Source: a virus. From it: 38,495 nt of DNA. The notes under the pieces were generated by a model. It was given only the letters and a program-made list of their open reading frames with translations. It did no database searches and was not told the DNA's origin. The stretch is from the IMG/VR virus record IMGVR_UViG_3300027782_000169, positions 1 to 38,495 of that record. One strand, 5' to 3'. The position numbers and the translations under genes are program-made. This document shows, one piece after another, positions 26,053-32,870 of the stretch (position 1 is its first letter; each line of letters starts with the position of its first letter).

Positions 26053-26211
26053 ATGAACACTGACGGATACATTAGTAGTGATGGAACTTGGGCAGCAGTG
26101 CCCTGGTACGGTAAAAAGTACATCTCCATTTATAATGGTGAGCAGATTTGTGTTCATCATAGCCTTGAAACCGCAAAGAAATTTATTCAAAAGGAAATTC
26201 GTAAAAAATGA
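26053..26211 (+). CDS. Small hypothetical protein
   Basis: 52 residues from the ATG at 26053 (an ATG two codons earlier is possible; longer upstream frames run into the tRNA). It reads MNTDGYISSDGTWAAVPWYG, then KKYISIYNGEQICVHHSLET and a basic helical end. Compact alpha/beta appearance. Overlaps the next gene by 4 nt (ATGA). Function unknown; the position in a run of tiny genes behind extended -10 boxes suggests an early, host-directed role. Confidence 0.55.
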   Translation: MNTDGYISSDGTWAAVPWYGKKYISIYNGEQICVHHSLETAKKFIQKEIRKK

Positions 26212-26471
26212 TTAGTCTAATTGAAACCATTGAACGAAATGGAAATGAAATTTATGTTCGTGGTGTGATGGAAGATGTGATTGAAATTTATCCAGCAACA
26301 TTACAAGACCCACCAGAATATGGTCCTGCTCTTTGTGAAGCAAGTTTTGAACTGGATGAAGATGAAATTCTACCAGAAGGTGAAGATGATTTACTTGATT
26401 ATATCAATGAACTTTATCTTGATTGGAAAATTATAGATACTAGTGATTATAATCACGGATTTACTGAATGA
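26208..26471 (+). CDS. Small acidic hypothetical protein
   Basis: 87 residues, strongly acidic in the C-terminal half (ELDEDEILPEGEDDLLDYI). The N-terminal MISLIETIERNGNEIYVRGV looks like a beta hairpin. Start overlaps the previous stop by 4 nt and its stop overlaps the next start by 4 nt, so translation is coupled. Not recognised. Confidence 0.6.
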   Translation: MISLIETIERNGNEIYVRGVMEDVIEIYPATLQDPPEYGPALCEASFELDEDEILPEGEDDLLDYINELYLDWKIIDTSDYNHGFTE

Positions 26472-26710
26472 CTTCCTACTACTTTTGGTTTGGAATCTTT
26501 ATGTTTGTTGGATACTTAATTGTAACTGATATTAGTGTTGCTTATGCTTTCACGTTAGTATCAAAACTCATAAGATTTCAATACGAAAAACAAAAGTGGT
26601 GGTTGTTGAATAATCCACGCAACATTATAGTTCGTTGGATGATGTATAGAAACTCTATGAGAATGGCAGAGGAACTTATGAAAGAGTTTGCAGAAAAGGA
26701 AAAAAAGTGA
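26468..26710 (+). CDS. Small membrane protein
   Basis: 80 residues. Residues about 4-32 (YYFWFGIFMFVGYLIVTDIS and on) form a transmembrane segment. The rest is a basic, probably cytoplasmic amphipathic helix (WWLLNNPRNIIVRWMMYRNS) with a charged tail EFAEKEKK. No signal peptidase site. The TGA stop is part of the extended -10 box of the next gene. Inner-membrane location is likely; function unknown. Confidence 0.6.
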   Translation: MTSYYFWFGIFMFVGYLIVTDISVAYAFTLVSKLIRFQYEKQKWWLLNNPRNIIVRWMMYRNSMRMAEELMKEFAEKEKK

Positions 26711-26716
26711 TATAAT
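26708..26716 (+). promoter_or_regulatory. Extended -10 promoter overlapping a stop codon
   Basis: TGA-TATAAT: the TGA stop of the membrane protein supplies the TG extension. ATG of the next gene is at 26743. Confidence 0.6.
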
Positions 26717-26742
26717 TAGTATTGTGTTTATTCGCACACATT

Positions 26743-26964
26743 ATGTCTAGAACTAATCGCAATCTTGACGGAATGCATCGTTACGCACTTCGTTTTCCAC
26801 ATACTTTCAACGAAATTAAACAGTTGGATGGAATCTTACACGAAGAAGACTTGGAGGGTCTTCCAGTTTCTGGATTAAATCATATGAAGTCTAGAGAGCA
26901 TAACTTACCAACTGCTTGGGACGACAAAGTGATCTCAGCATATTATGAGGCAGACACACAATAA
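26743..26964 (+). CDS. Small conserved cyanophage-type hypothetical protein
   Basis: 73 residues from the ATG at 26743, chosen over the GTG at 26722 because the promoter at 26708 would start RNA near 26723. It begins MSRTNRNLDGMHRYALRFPH and continues TFNEIKQLDGILHEEDLEGL, a small basic-then-acidic helical protein. I recall similar short proteins in T4-like cyanophages, with no known function. A hairpin follows at 26976. Confidence 0.6.
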   Translation: MSRTNRNLDGMHRYALRFPHTFNEIKQLDGILHEEDLEGLPVSGLNHMKSREHNLPTAWDDKVISAYYEADTQ

Positions 26965-26975
26965 AGTGTCCTTCA

Positions 26976-26999
26976 CCTCTTCCCGTTTTCGGGAGGGGG
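26976..26999 (+). terminator. Strong hairpin
   Basis: A 10-bp stem, CCTCTTCCCG with CGGGAGGGGG (two G-T pairs), around a TTTT loop. No T-run follows; the next extended -10 begins one base later, so it may insulate the two units. Confidence 0.55.
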
Positions 27000-27008
27000 T
27001 GTTATAAT
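27000..27008 (+). promoter_or_regulatory. Extended -10 promoter (TGTTATAAT)
   Basis: A perfect extended -10 box. GGAG at 27023-27026 and ATG at 27032 follow at normal distances, giving a clear start for the operon of tiny genes. Confidence 0.7.
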
Positions 27009-27031
27009 ATAAAGAGAAATTTGGAGCACCT

Positions 27032-27151
27032 ATGACTGAAAAGTACTTGACCCATGAGGAAATGTTAGAGATTGCGGCACAAAGAGAAGCAGCAAACGAA
27101 CAAGCAGAAAAAACTAATGAAGAAACTAATGAAGAAACCACAAACGATTGA
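27032..27151 (+). CDS. Very small hypothetical protein
   Basis: 39 residues: MTEKYLTHEEMLEIAAQREA, then a Gln/Glu/Asn/Thr-rich helical tail with a short TNEE duplication. It has its own ribosome site (GGAG) and promoter. It overlaps the next gene's start (27129) by 23 nt. Not recognised; it may mainly serve translational coupling. Confidence 0.5.
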   Translation: MTEKYLTHEEMLEIAAQREAANEQAEKTNEETNEETTND

Positions 27152-27377
27152 GTTTCCCTACGCACAGTTTCCTATTCTCATTATACATAATGATGGAAAG
27201 GAAATGAAAGACGTTAAGAGATGTTATTTCCAAAGTATGCATTATGCTGACAAGTATATTGTCAAATCCAATTTTAAAAAAGCAGATTACCAACTATTCG
27301 TTAAACCTGGAACAAATGTGGAAACTATGGTCTCTGGCACTCGGAGAAAAAGCACACAAAAGAGATCATCTAGCTGA
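27129..27377 (+). CDS. Small basic hypothetical protein
   Basis: 82 residues from the Met at 27129 (MKKPQTIEFPYAQFPILIIH); the same frame is open upstream but there it overlaps the preceding gene in a low-complexity stretch. A beta-rich N-terminal part is followed by CYFQSMHYADKYIVKSNFKK and a Ser/Arg/Lys-rich end. Overlaps the following membrane-protein gene by about 60 nt. Real status is moderate. Confidence 0.45.
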   Translation: MKKPQTIEFPYAQFPILIIHNDGKEMKDVKRCYFQSMHYADKYIVKSNFKKADYQLFVKPGTNVETMVSGTRRKSTQKRSSS

Positions 27378-27522
27378 TAAAGTTGCGGTTCTTCGCACTG
27401 TTATTTTTGCTACTTATTTAATTACAAATCTTTTTATTGTTGCTGGTGTTATAAGACATTGGAACGATAGTACTACAATTTATATTCAAATTGATGGAGC
27501 TAAACTTGGAACAACTTTATGA
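27316..27522 (+). CDS. Small membrane protein, cyanophage type
   Basis: 68 residues from ATG 27316: MWKLWSLALGEKAHKRDHLA, then DKVAVLRTVIFATYLITNLF forming a transmembrane helix that continues into IVAGVIRH, and a polar C-terminus. The MWKLW-x-x-ALGEKA start and the ITNLFIVAGVIRHW helix are a pattern I associate with small cyanophage membrane proteins. Probably in the host inner or thylakoid membrane. Overlaps both neighbours; function unknown. Confidence 0.65.
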   Translation: MWKLWSLALGEKAHKRDHLADKVAVLRTVIFATYLITNLFIVAGVIRHWNDSTTIYIQIDGAKLGTTL

Positions 27523-27691
27523 TGATACATTCTATGTGGAAAAATGCTCTTGGGGTACTTGGAAGAGTTATGATAAGGACAGGAACGCACTTGTTACTTC
27601 ACTCACACAAGAGACTTGTGTTGCCGCCACTCGTTATTATCTCAAAGGAAAACAGGAAGGTTGGGGGAGAAACCAAAACTTACTCTGGTGA
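27494..27691 (+). CDS. Small hypothetical protein
   Basis: 65 residues from ATG 27494 (a TTG one codon earlier also exists). MELNLEQLYDDTFYVEKCSW is followed by GTWKSYDKDRNALVTSLTQE and then a helix ending GKQEGWGRNQNLLW. A compact domain with two Trp and two Cys and a look seen in other cyanophage small proteins. Overlaps the previous stop by 29 nt. Function unknown. Confidence 0.6.
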   Translation: MELNLEQLYDDTFYVEKCSWGTWKSYDKDRNALVTSLTQETCVAATRYYLKGKQEGWGRNQNLLW

Positions 27692-27706
27692 AGTAGATGG
27701 AAAATT

Positions 27707-27886
27707 ATGATTAATTTTCGTAAGAATATGGGGTATTATAGTATTGAATATCCTGCACTTGACCCATCTACTCCTCATTATGAATTTAATAGTTATGTTG
27801 AGGTTTGTAAGAGTTTAAATAGACCAGTAAGAATTGGTGGATTTATGAGATACCAAGCATATCTTAGAGAAATCGGAGTAGTGTAA
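27707..27886 (+). CDS. Small hypothetical protein
   Basis: 59 residues: MINFRKNMGYYSIEYPALDP, then a middle FNSYVEVCKSLNRPVRIGGF and a basic end. The ATG at 27707 lies 15 nt after the previous stop. Its TAA overlaps the next ATG (TAATG). Not recognised. Confidence 0.5.
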   Translation: MINFRKNMGYYSIEYPALDPSTPHYEFNSYVEVCKSLNRPVRIGGFMRYQAYLREIGVV

Positions 27887-28185
27887 TGTTTAACTGGTTT
27901 AACAGAGTTGTTAAGGATTATTACAAACCTGAAACTTATGAACTTTTAGTTACTGATACTAGTGGAGATAAACATAGTCTTGCTGGACTTTGTGCTTCAC
28001 TTGCAAAAGAAGTTGTAAAACTGTCTAGTTTTACATTAAAACTACAAGAACGCATTACAAAACTGGAAGCAGAGAATGTAGAACTCACAAATTGTTTGTA
28101 TGAAGTTGAGAACAGACTACAAGCACAGATTGACAATATTCATCCAGTGACTTATACTCTTCATAACTACGGACTTGACAAATAA
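27886..28185 (+). CDS. Coiled-coil hypothetical protein
   Basis: 99 residues. The N-terminal MFNWFNRVVKDYYKPETYEL is amphipathic. Residues about 30-85 form a heptad-patterned coiled coil (LCASLAKEVVKLSSFTLKLQ; ERITKLEAENVELTNCLYEV). The end, HPVTYTLHNYGLDK, is polar. Likely a dimer or trimer acting as an adaptor. Joined to neighbours by TAATG overlaps on both sides, in the early-type operon. Partner unknown. Confidence 0.6.
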   Translation: MFNWFNRVVKDYYKPETYELLVTDTSGDKHSLAGLCASLAKEVVKLSSFTLKLQERITKLEAENVELTNCLYEVENRLQAQIDNIHPVTYTLHNYGLDK

Positions 28186-28373
28186 TGTACGAAGATTTAA
28201 CAGCATTTGAAAGGGCACTTGCTCGTTTTGGTGATAAGGTAAGTTTGATTGCTGGACTGGAAGTATCTGATAAGATTTCTCCAGAAGAAGCATACCAGAT
28301 GATTAAAGAAGAATACAAGGAACTTAAGAAACTTCGCAAACAAGAAAAAGATGAATGGGAAGTAGAAGTATGA
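28185..28373 (+). CDS. Small helical hypothetical protein
   Basis: 62 residues: MYEDLTAFERALARFGDKVS, then IAGLEVSDKISPEEAYQMIK and a Lys/Glu-rich helix. TAATG overlap with the coiled-coil gene and a 4-nt overlap with the next gene. All-helical, charged, cytosolic. Not recognised. Confidence 0.55.
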   Translation: MYEDLTAFERALARFGDKVSLIAGLEVSDKISPEEAYQMIKEEYKELKKLRKQEKDEWEVEV

Positions 28374-28540
28374 CAGAAGACTCACTTAAGATTACTGAAA
28401 ATGAAGATGGATCCTTTACAATGGAATGGGATAAGGACGACCAGAAGTGGAACTGGTTGAACGGCAAGACTTCTGCCGAAATATCTGCTATAGTAGAGGA
28501 AGCAATCCAACACCTAATGAATGAAAATGACGGACTATAA
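28370..28540 (+). CDS. Small acidic hypothetical protein
   Basis: 56 residues from the Met at 28370 (the frame opens at 28355 but the ATGA overlap supports 28370). MTEDSLKITENEDGSFTMEW is a beta hairpin of a kind I associate with cyanophage small proteins; WLNGKTSAEISAIVEEAIQH is a helix. Function unknown. Confidence 0.6.
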   Translation: MTEDSLKITENEDGSFTMEWDKDDQKWNWLNGKTSAEISAIVEEAIQHLMNENDGL

Positions 28541-29165
28541 GAAATACGCACTCGGACAAGTTGAGAACTTTCTGTACGATGCGATGAGTTCTGGTGCAAC
28601 ACCACAAGAAATCTATGATGTGATTAAAGGTGTTGTTGAGGACAACTATTATACCTATAAGAAGTGTGCATCAGAAGCATATGAACTTCTTGCTCTTCTG
28701 AATGGTAATGGTGTTGGGCATATCCAAGCATATGATGATTATCTTGAGAAAGGAGAAAATCTTATCTGCGATAAAGAAGATACATCACCTGAATATAAAG
28801 GTGCTTGGAATGACTTTTGGGAAGAAAACTATTACCCAGAAGAACATCAGCAATACACAGAAGAAGAGATGGATGCGATGTGCGATAAAGCAGAAGCAGA
28901 AGAAAAGGCAAAATCTTTAACACACCAACAAGCAATTGATGCTGGTTGGAAAATGTCAGATGAGGGCATTTGGATGTCTCCACAAAAAGAAGACAAAGTG
29001 AAGAAGTGGGTTCTTCCTGTTGAATATATTGATGATGAAAATTTTGTATCTTTACCAGAGGATTTGTTGGAAGCAGCAAATCTAAAAGAAGGGGATGTTG
29101 TAGATTGGATTGATCAAGGTGATGGTTCGTTTAAAATGATTAAAGTAACTAAAAAGGAGAACTGA
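28527..29165 (+). CDS. Hypothetical protein with SpoVT/AbrB-like C-terminal domain
   Basis: 212 residues from ATG 28527 (28521 would add two residues). Residues 1-80 are helical (YALGQVENFLYDAMSSGATP, EIYDVIKGVVEDNYYTYKKC). Residues about 80-150 are very acidic (YPEEHQQYTEEEMDAMCDKA). Residues about 160-205 look like a swapped-hairpin AbrB domain: WVLPVEYIDDENFVSLPEDL, then EAANLKEGDVVDWIDQGDGS and FKMIKV. AbrB domains bind DNA or act in antitoxins, so this may be a transcription factor acting early in infection; the acidic middle may be a decoy or a partner-binding region. Moderate certainty for the domain, low for the role. Confidence 0.6.
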   Translation: MTDYKKYALGQVENFLYDAMSSGATPQEIYDVIKGVVEDNYYTYKKCASEAYELLALLNGNGVGHIQAYDDYLEKGENLICDKEDTSPEYKGAWNDFWEENYYPEEHQQYTEEEMDAMCDKAEAEEKAKSLTHQQAIDAGWKMSDEGIWMSPQKEDKVKKWVLPVEYIDDENFVSLPEDLLEAANLKEGDVVDWIDQGDGSFKMIKVTKKEN

Positions 29166-29166
29166 A

Positions 29167-29391
29167 ATGGCACTAGCAACACAAGTAGAAGAATCAATGA
29201 CTGAAGCACAACAATCACTTCGTAATGCACTTGCATTTGCAGCAAGAACTGAAAGACCAATGGTTTGTGGTGTGATTGCAGATTTGATTAGTCGTATTGA
29301 ATCTGTAATGAGTACTGATTCTTTGTTGGATAAACTTGAATCACGTAAATCAGGAAGTAGTGGAGACTTTGGAGTGTTTTTCAATGACTGA
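29167..29391 (+). CDS. Small helical hypothetical protein
   Basis: 74 residues starting 1 nt after the previous stop, with AAAGGAG just upstream. MALATQVEESMTEAQQSLRN, then ALAFAARTERPMVCGVIADL and ISRIESVMS form two or three helices; the tail is Ser/Gly-rich and ends GVFFND. Overlaps the next gene by 8 nt. Function unknown. Confidence 0.6.
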   Translation: MALATQVEESMTEAQQSLRNALAFAARTERPMVCGVIADLISRIESVMSTDSLLDKLESRKSGSSGDFGVFFND

Positions 29392-29755
29392 AGAAACAAA
29401 AAAACCTAATGAGTTTGGTGCTGCTCTTAACGAATGGTATCAATCTGATTCTTATAAACAACTGCAAGAAGCATCCGAAGCATCGGTTCAAAAAGCAGTA
29501 GGAAAGTATCATATGCTTTCTTCTGAAGATAAGTATGATATGGTCCAAGCAATCTGCTACATTATGTGTGATGCAGAGAAAGAAGGAGTAAGTCATCGTG
29601 GTCTTCAAGATGCATTGGGTATCTACCCTGAAGGATTTTGGATTACTGAACTTATGGATGTTCATAATGCTTTATGGTCCGAGTTTCGCAAACGCAAGAA
29701 TGATGCGGAGTTGGACCGAGAAATCAAGATGTTACAAGACTTTACTGAAACCTGA
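29384..29755 (+). CDS. Hypothetical protein
   Basis: 123 residues from the Met at 29384 (MTEETKKPNEFGAALNEWYQ); upstream in-frame codons run back into the preceding gene. All-helical appearance: KYDMVQAICYIMCDAEKEGV followed by LQDALGIYPEGFWITELMDV and a charged end helix. No known motif. Last gene of the overlapping run that begins at 27032. Confidence 0.6.
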   Translation: MTEETKKPNEFGAALNEWYQSDSYKQLQEASEASVQKAVGKYHMLSSEDKYDMVQAICYIMCDAEKEGVSHRGLQDALGIYPEGFWITELMDVHNALWSEFRKRKNDAELDREIKMLQDFTET

Positions 29756-29792
29756 AGACATTCTTAAGGAAACGTCATATACCTAGATAGTG

Positions 29793-29801
29793 TGTTAGAA
29801 T
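29793..29801 (+). promoter_or_regulatory. Extended -10-like promoter (TGTTAGAAT)
   Basis: One base off TGn-TATAAT. It is followed by a GAGGA ribosome site at 29816-29820 and ATG at 29828. Confidence 0.45.
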
Positions 29802-29827
29802 GCTAACATACCAATGAGGATTTCTAA

Positions 29828-29983
29828 ATGAGTTTGAGTAAAGAAGAGTTTGAGGAAATGGATGTTTTGCGTAAGGCAATCTCACAAAATCCAGCATACG
29901 TTCATCCAGATAGACAAGAAAGATTTACTGAACTTTTTGTAAAATCACTTTCATATGTTAATTCTCCTGCATCTAATAAATAG
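29828..29983 (+). CDS. Small hypothetical protein
   Basis: 51 residues: MSLSKEEFEEMDVLRKAISQ, then NPAYVHPDRQERFTELFVKS and a short polar tail. It has a clear ribosome site (GAGGA) and its own promoter. Helical and acidic. Its TAG stop lies inside the late promoter box of the next gene. Not recognised. Confidence 0.55.
   Translation: MSLSKEEFEEMDVLRKAISQNPAYVHPDRQERFTELFVKSLSYVNSPASNK
29976..29982 (+). promoter_or_regulatory. T4-type late promoter box
   Basis: ATAAATA overlapping the stop of the previous gene, 24 nt before the ATG at 30006. It marks the change from early-type to late-type transcription. Confidence 0.6.
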
Positions 29984-30005
29984 TTGCAGGTCTTTTTGTG
30001 TCTAA

Positions 30006-30686
30006 ATGATTTCCGAAGCAACTAAAAGAGAAAAAGCTGCAAATGCTTTCTTAGCCGCAACGATGGCTCTATCTGCCGCACAATCTCCTAAAGACTTCGT
30101 AAGAACAGGAAATATTGAAAGTCCTGGTGTTGCTCTGATGCAAACTTGGGGAAGAAAGAGAGGAGAAGCGGAAAGAAATCTAGACAGTGGAAGAGTTTCA
30201 CATCCAGCAAGAAATCGTAAGAAAATGAAAACACTCAAAGAGTTTTTAGGAGAAGCATACCTTTACGAGATGCGTAAAGAAGATAAAGTTGCTGGTAAAA
30301 AGAAAACACCACTCACTTTACCTGTAACTACCAAGCACGCTAGAAAGGATGAAAGTGGTAATTGGAAAGTAGAGAAATTAGTCACCCAAAGAGCAAATCC
30401 AGAAGCACAAATGGGTAGATTTAAGCAAGGACGAGGAATGCCTGGAGACCCAGTTCATCATACCTATAGCACCGAAGGTGGAACTAGTCGTGGTCCAGGA
30501 TTTGGATATGTACCACAACCACACGGAGAAGGTGGAGCACTTCGTGGTAAGAAGAAAGTTCCAGGAGAGAAAACTGAACGTGCTTGGAATGATAGAACAC
30601 CTGCAAAGAAGGTTGCTGATAAGAGAGCAAAGGAAGCCTATCGTAAATCCGGTGGATACGACTACAGGAGGGGGTATGGAAGATGA
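30006..30686 (+). CDS. Probable capsid cargo protein with internal capsid-targeting-like motif
   Basis: 226 residues. The first 73 residues (MISEATKREKAANAFLAATM and on) are Ala-rich and helical. At residue 74 (base 30225) an ATG begins MKTLKEFLGEAYLYEM, which matches the T4 capsid-targeting consensus with a gp21-type cleavage point after L-G-E. The remaining 150 residues are very basic and Gly/Pro-rich. Either the true start is 30225 (153 residues) or the targeting motif is internal; the late box at 29976 and a normal leader favour 30006, motif homology favours 30225. Basic, disordered and late-expressed, as expected of an internal head protein. Function unknown. Confidence 0.6.
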   Translation: MISEATKREKAANAFLAATMALSAAQSPKDFVRTGNIESPGVALMQTWGRKRGEAERNLDSGRVSHPARNRKKMKTLKEFLGEAYLYEMRKEDKVAGKKKTPLTLPVTTKHARKDESGNWKVEKLVTQRANPEAQMGRFKQGRGMPGDPVHHTYSTEGGTSRGPGFGYVPQPHGEGGALRGKKKVPGEKTERAWNDRTPAKKVADKRAKEAYRKSGGYDYRRGYGR

Positions 30687-31372
30687 AAACTTTTAGAGAG
30701 TTTATTGCTGAAGCAAATAAACACGGAATTGATGCCGATTTACATTCTAAGTGGTTATCTGATGCAGAGAAAGCATATACAGAGACTGGAACAATTAAAG
30801 GTATATCACAACAAACACATAATGGAATTAATTATGTATTGAGACCAAAAGGTTATTATAAAAATGGAAGACCTAGATTTGCAATTACCCCTAAAGACTC
30901 CAAAAAGGAAACTGAAGAAAAAAGACAAGCAATGATAAAAGATTTATCATCAAAAGATGATATAAAGAAAGCTAATAAAAAAGCCAGAAAGTTATCTGCA
31001 GTCAAACTTGAAGTTCATCATATTACTCCATTAGAAAAATCGGCAGAACTCAAAGCATCTATGAGCCCCGAACAATGGGCAGAACGAGTAAGACGTGATG
31101 CTGAAGAAGGTATATATCATGGACATCATCATAAAAACTTAATGGGCGCAGTAGGACCAAAAACACCAGCAAAAAGAAGAATAAGAACTGCTATTGCACA
31201 TACAGCAGCACACAATTTAGAAAAAGAAGCAGAAGATTTTTTACCTGGACATGTTCATGGTAAAAGTTTACTTGCTGCAGGAAAGAGAAGAGAACTGGAA
31301 AAACATGTTGGACCATTCCAGTCTACTTTACTGAGAAGAGAAAGGGAAAAAGAAAGGGAAGCAAATAAATAA
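30683..31372 (+). CDS. Capsid-targeted HNH-like nuclease
   Basis: 229 residues with a strong ribosome site (AGGAGGGGG) and a 4-nt overlap with the previous gene. MKTFREFIAEANKHG is nearly the T4 internal-protein signal MKTYQEFIAEA; cleavage is expected after I-A-E (residue 10). The core has an HNH-like pattern: L-E-V-H112-H113-I-T-P-L, then GHHHKN with H148-H150 and N152, then H173 and H177 in AHTAAHN. The order His-His ... Asn ... His matches beta-beta-alpha-metal nucleases, though the spacing is unusual. The tail is Lys/Arg/Glu-rich. Packaging a nuclease for injection into the host is the natural reading. Activity is unproven. Confidence 0.7.
   Translation: MKTFREFIAEANKHGIDADLHSKWLSDAEKAYTETGTIKGISQQTHNGINYVLRPKGYYKNGRPRFAITPKDSKKETEEKRQAMIKDLSSKDDIKKANKKARKLSAVKLEVHHITPLEKSAELKASMSPEQWAERVRRDAEEGIYHGHHHKNLMGAVGPKTPAKRRIRTAIAHTAAHNLEKEAEDFLPGHVHGKSLLAAGKRRELEKHVGPFQSTLLRREREKEREANK
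31365..31371 (+). promoter_or_regulatory. T4-type late promoter box overlapping a stop codon
   Basis: ATAAATA with the TAA of the HNH-like gene at 31370-31372; ATG of the next gene at 31386 is close (about 15 nt). Confidence 0.5.
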
Positions 31373-31385
31373 TCAAAAAAGATAT

Positions 31386-32834
31386 ATGAAAACCTTTCAA
31401 GAGTTCATTTTAGAGTGTGAGTTAGTTGAAGGATACGAACCACTTCCAAGTGGGAATAAATATACGGGAATGTTAGGGGCAATAAGTCGTAAATCTCGTC
31501 AAGCTAAGTTGTATGCTCACAAAAGAAGAGTTACTGGTGATGAAGGTAGATTTGGAACTTTGCTTAAGAAAAATGCATCTCAAATTAAAAAACTGAAGTC
31601 TGTGATGAGAAATCACGACCCTATTGTAAGTAGATTTAAAGAACTTGAAAATCAAGATAGAGGAGAAAAAAAATCAAAAACTAAATTAGAAAAAGATTAT
31701 GAACTTTCTTCTGATGGAAAATATCGTAAAAGAAGTAGAGTAAAAGAAGAAGTAGATATTTACGACATAGAAGAAGGTAAAGTGGAGTGGGATAATCCTA
31801 AGAAACCACTTCAATCTGGACTAACTCCAAGAGAAAAGAATAGAGCAAAAAGGATTTCTACTGGAGTTGAAGACCCAAATAGAATTCCAAGTGAAAGAGA
31901 TTTGGAAAGATATGGAAAGTTAAAGATTGCTCACGATGATGAGAAAGGAAAAAAAGTTCCATCAAATAAAAGACATAGATTTGGAAAAGATTTTCAAACA
32001 GACGAAACTGAAGGACAATATAGGAGAAAATGGAACGACCACAAAGATGTTCCTGACTCAAAAAGGAACGAAATTTATCGTAAAAATCTAAAAGAACCAA
32101 AGGAAAGTTTTGAATATGAACTAGAAGAGAGTTCTACTGGTGAAAGGACCAGAGGTAGAGCAACTCTTGCTCGTGGTCGTGGTGCTGATATGGATAAGCA
32201 AGAAAGAACTACAGCATCAGTCGCAAAGAAAGCAGGACTGAAAGGAACTGGTAAGTATTCCACTAAAGATTTGAGAAAGAGAGCAAGAGATTATACGACT
32301 TATGATAGTGAAGATACTGATGATGATTATGGAAGCACAAAGCAAGACCATTTCATTCGCACCTATTCATCAGCAAGAAGAGCAGCAAAAGGTGAAAGAC
32401 TTATCACTAAAATGAAACCAGCAGGAAGAACTCCAAGGGGAATGACTAAACTCAAATCCGCACCTTCAAGTGAAAGTGTAAGAAGAGTGAAAGATTTGAA
32501 AAAACAAATGACTAAATCTGGTGCTTCTAAAACTGGAAGAGTTCATACTGTAGATATTATGCACCGAGATGGTGATGTTGGTAAAGGTGATAGAACCCAA
32601 CAGATGGAAAGAGGTAGAAACTTTATTCAAGCAATCAAAGATACTCCAAAACACTTGAAGAAAGCAGGAGCAAAGAAAGGTGATACTGTAATTGGAAAAC
32701 CAACAGCAGTTATGCCTGGTGAGGATAAGAAAACTGGTGAAGCAAAGAGAGGAAAACTTTATAAGAAAATCTTTGGTAAGAAATCTACCAAAGCATCTCC
32801 CAAAACAGGACTTATGACTGGTAAAGTGGAATAA
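31386..32834 (+). CDS. Large basic capsid-targeted protein
   Basis: 482 residues. It starts MKTFQEFILECELVEGYEPL, a capsid-targeting motif with Glu sites for the prohead protease after I-L-E and L-V-E. The rest is Lys/Arg-rich and mostly disordered. Residues about 122-175 contain VDIYDIEEGKVEWDNPKKPL, then QSGLTPREKNRAKR and TGVEDPN; the protein at 34137 has the same segment. Several E-E-x or L-x-E points could give further cleavages. The net positive charge suggests DNA binding inside the head. Function after injection is unknown. No frameshift seen. Confidence 0.65.
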   Translation: MKTFQEFILECELVEGYEPLPSGNKYTGMLGAISRKSRQAKLYAHKRRVTGDEGRFGTLLKKNASQIKKLKSVMRNHDPIVSRFKELENQDRGEKKSKTKLEKDYELSSDGKYRKRSRVKEEVDIYDIEEGKVEWDNPKKPLQSGLTPREKNRAKRISTGVEDPNRIPSERDLERYGKLKIAHDDEKGKKVPSNKRHRFGKDFQTDETEGQYRRKWNDHKDVPDSKRNEIYRKNLKEPKESFEYELEESSTGERTRGRATLARGRGADMDKQERTTASVAKKAGLKGTGKYSTKDLRKRARDYTTYDSEDTDDDYGSTKQDHFIRTYSSARRAAKGERLITKMKPAGRTPRGMTKLKSAPSSESVRRVKDLKKQMTKSGASKTGRVHTVDIMHRDGDVGKGDRTQQMERGRNFIQAIKDTPKHLKKAGAKKGDTVIGKPTAVMPGEDKKTGEAKRGKLYKKIFGKKSTKASPKTGLMTGKVE

Positions 32835-32836
32835 TA

Positions 32837-32848
32837 TATAAATAAATA
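32837..32848 (+). promoter_or_regulatory. T4-type late promoter, doubled box
   Basis: TATAAATAAATA just after the stop at 32834: a full TATAAATA (32837-32844) and an overlapping ATAAATA (32842-32848). ATG follows at 32871. Confidence 0.7.
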
Positions 32849-32870
32849 CATAATAAAAAGATTTCTAGCA

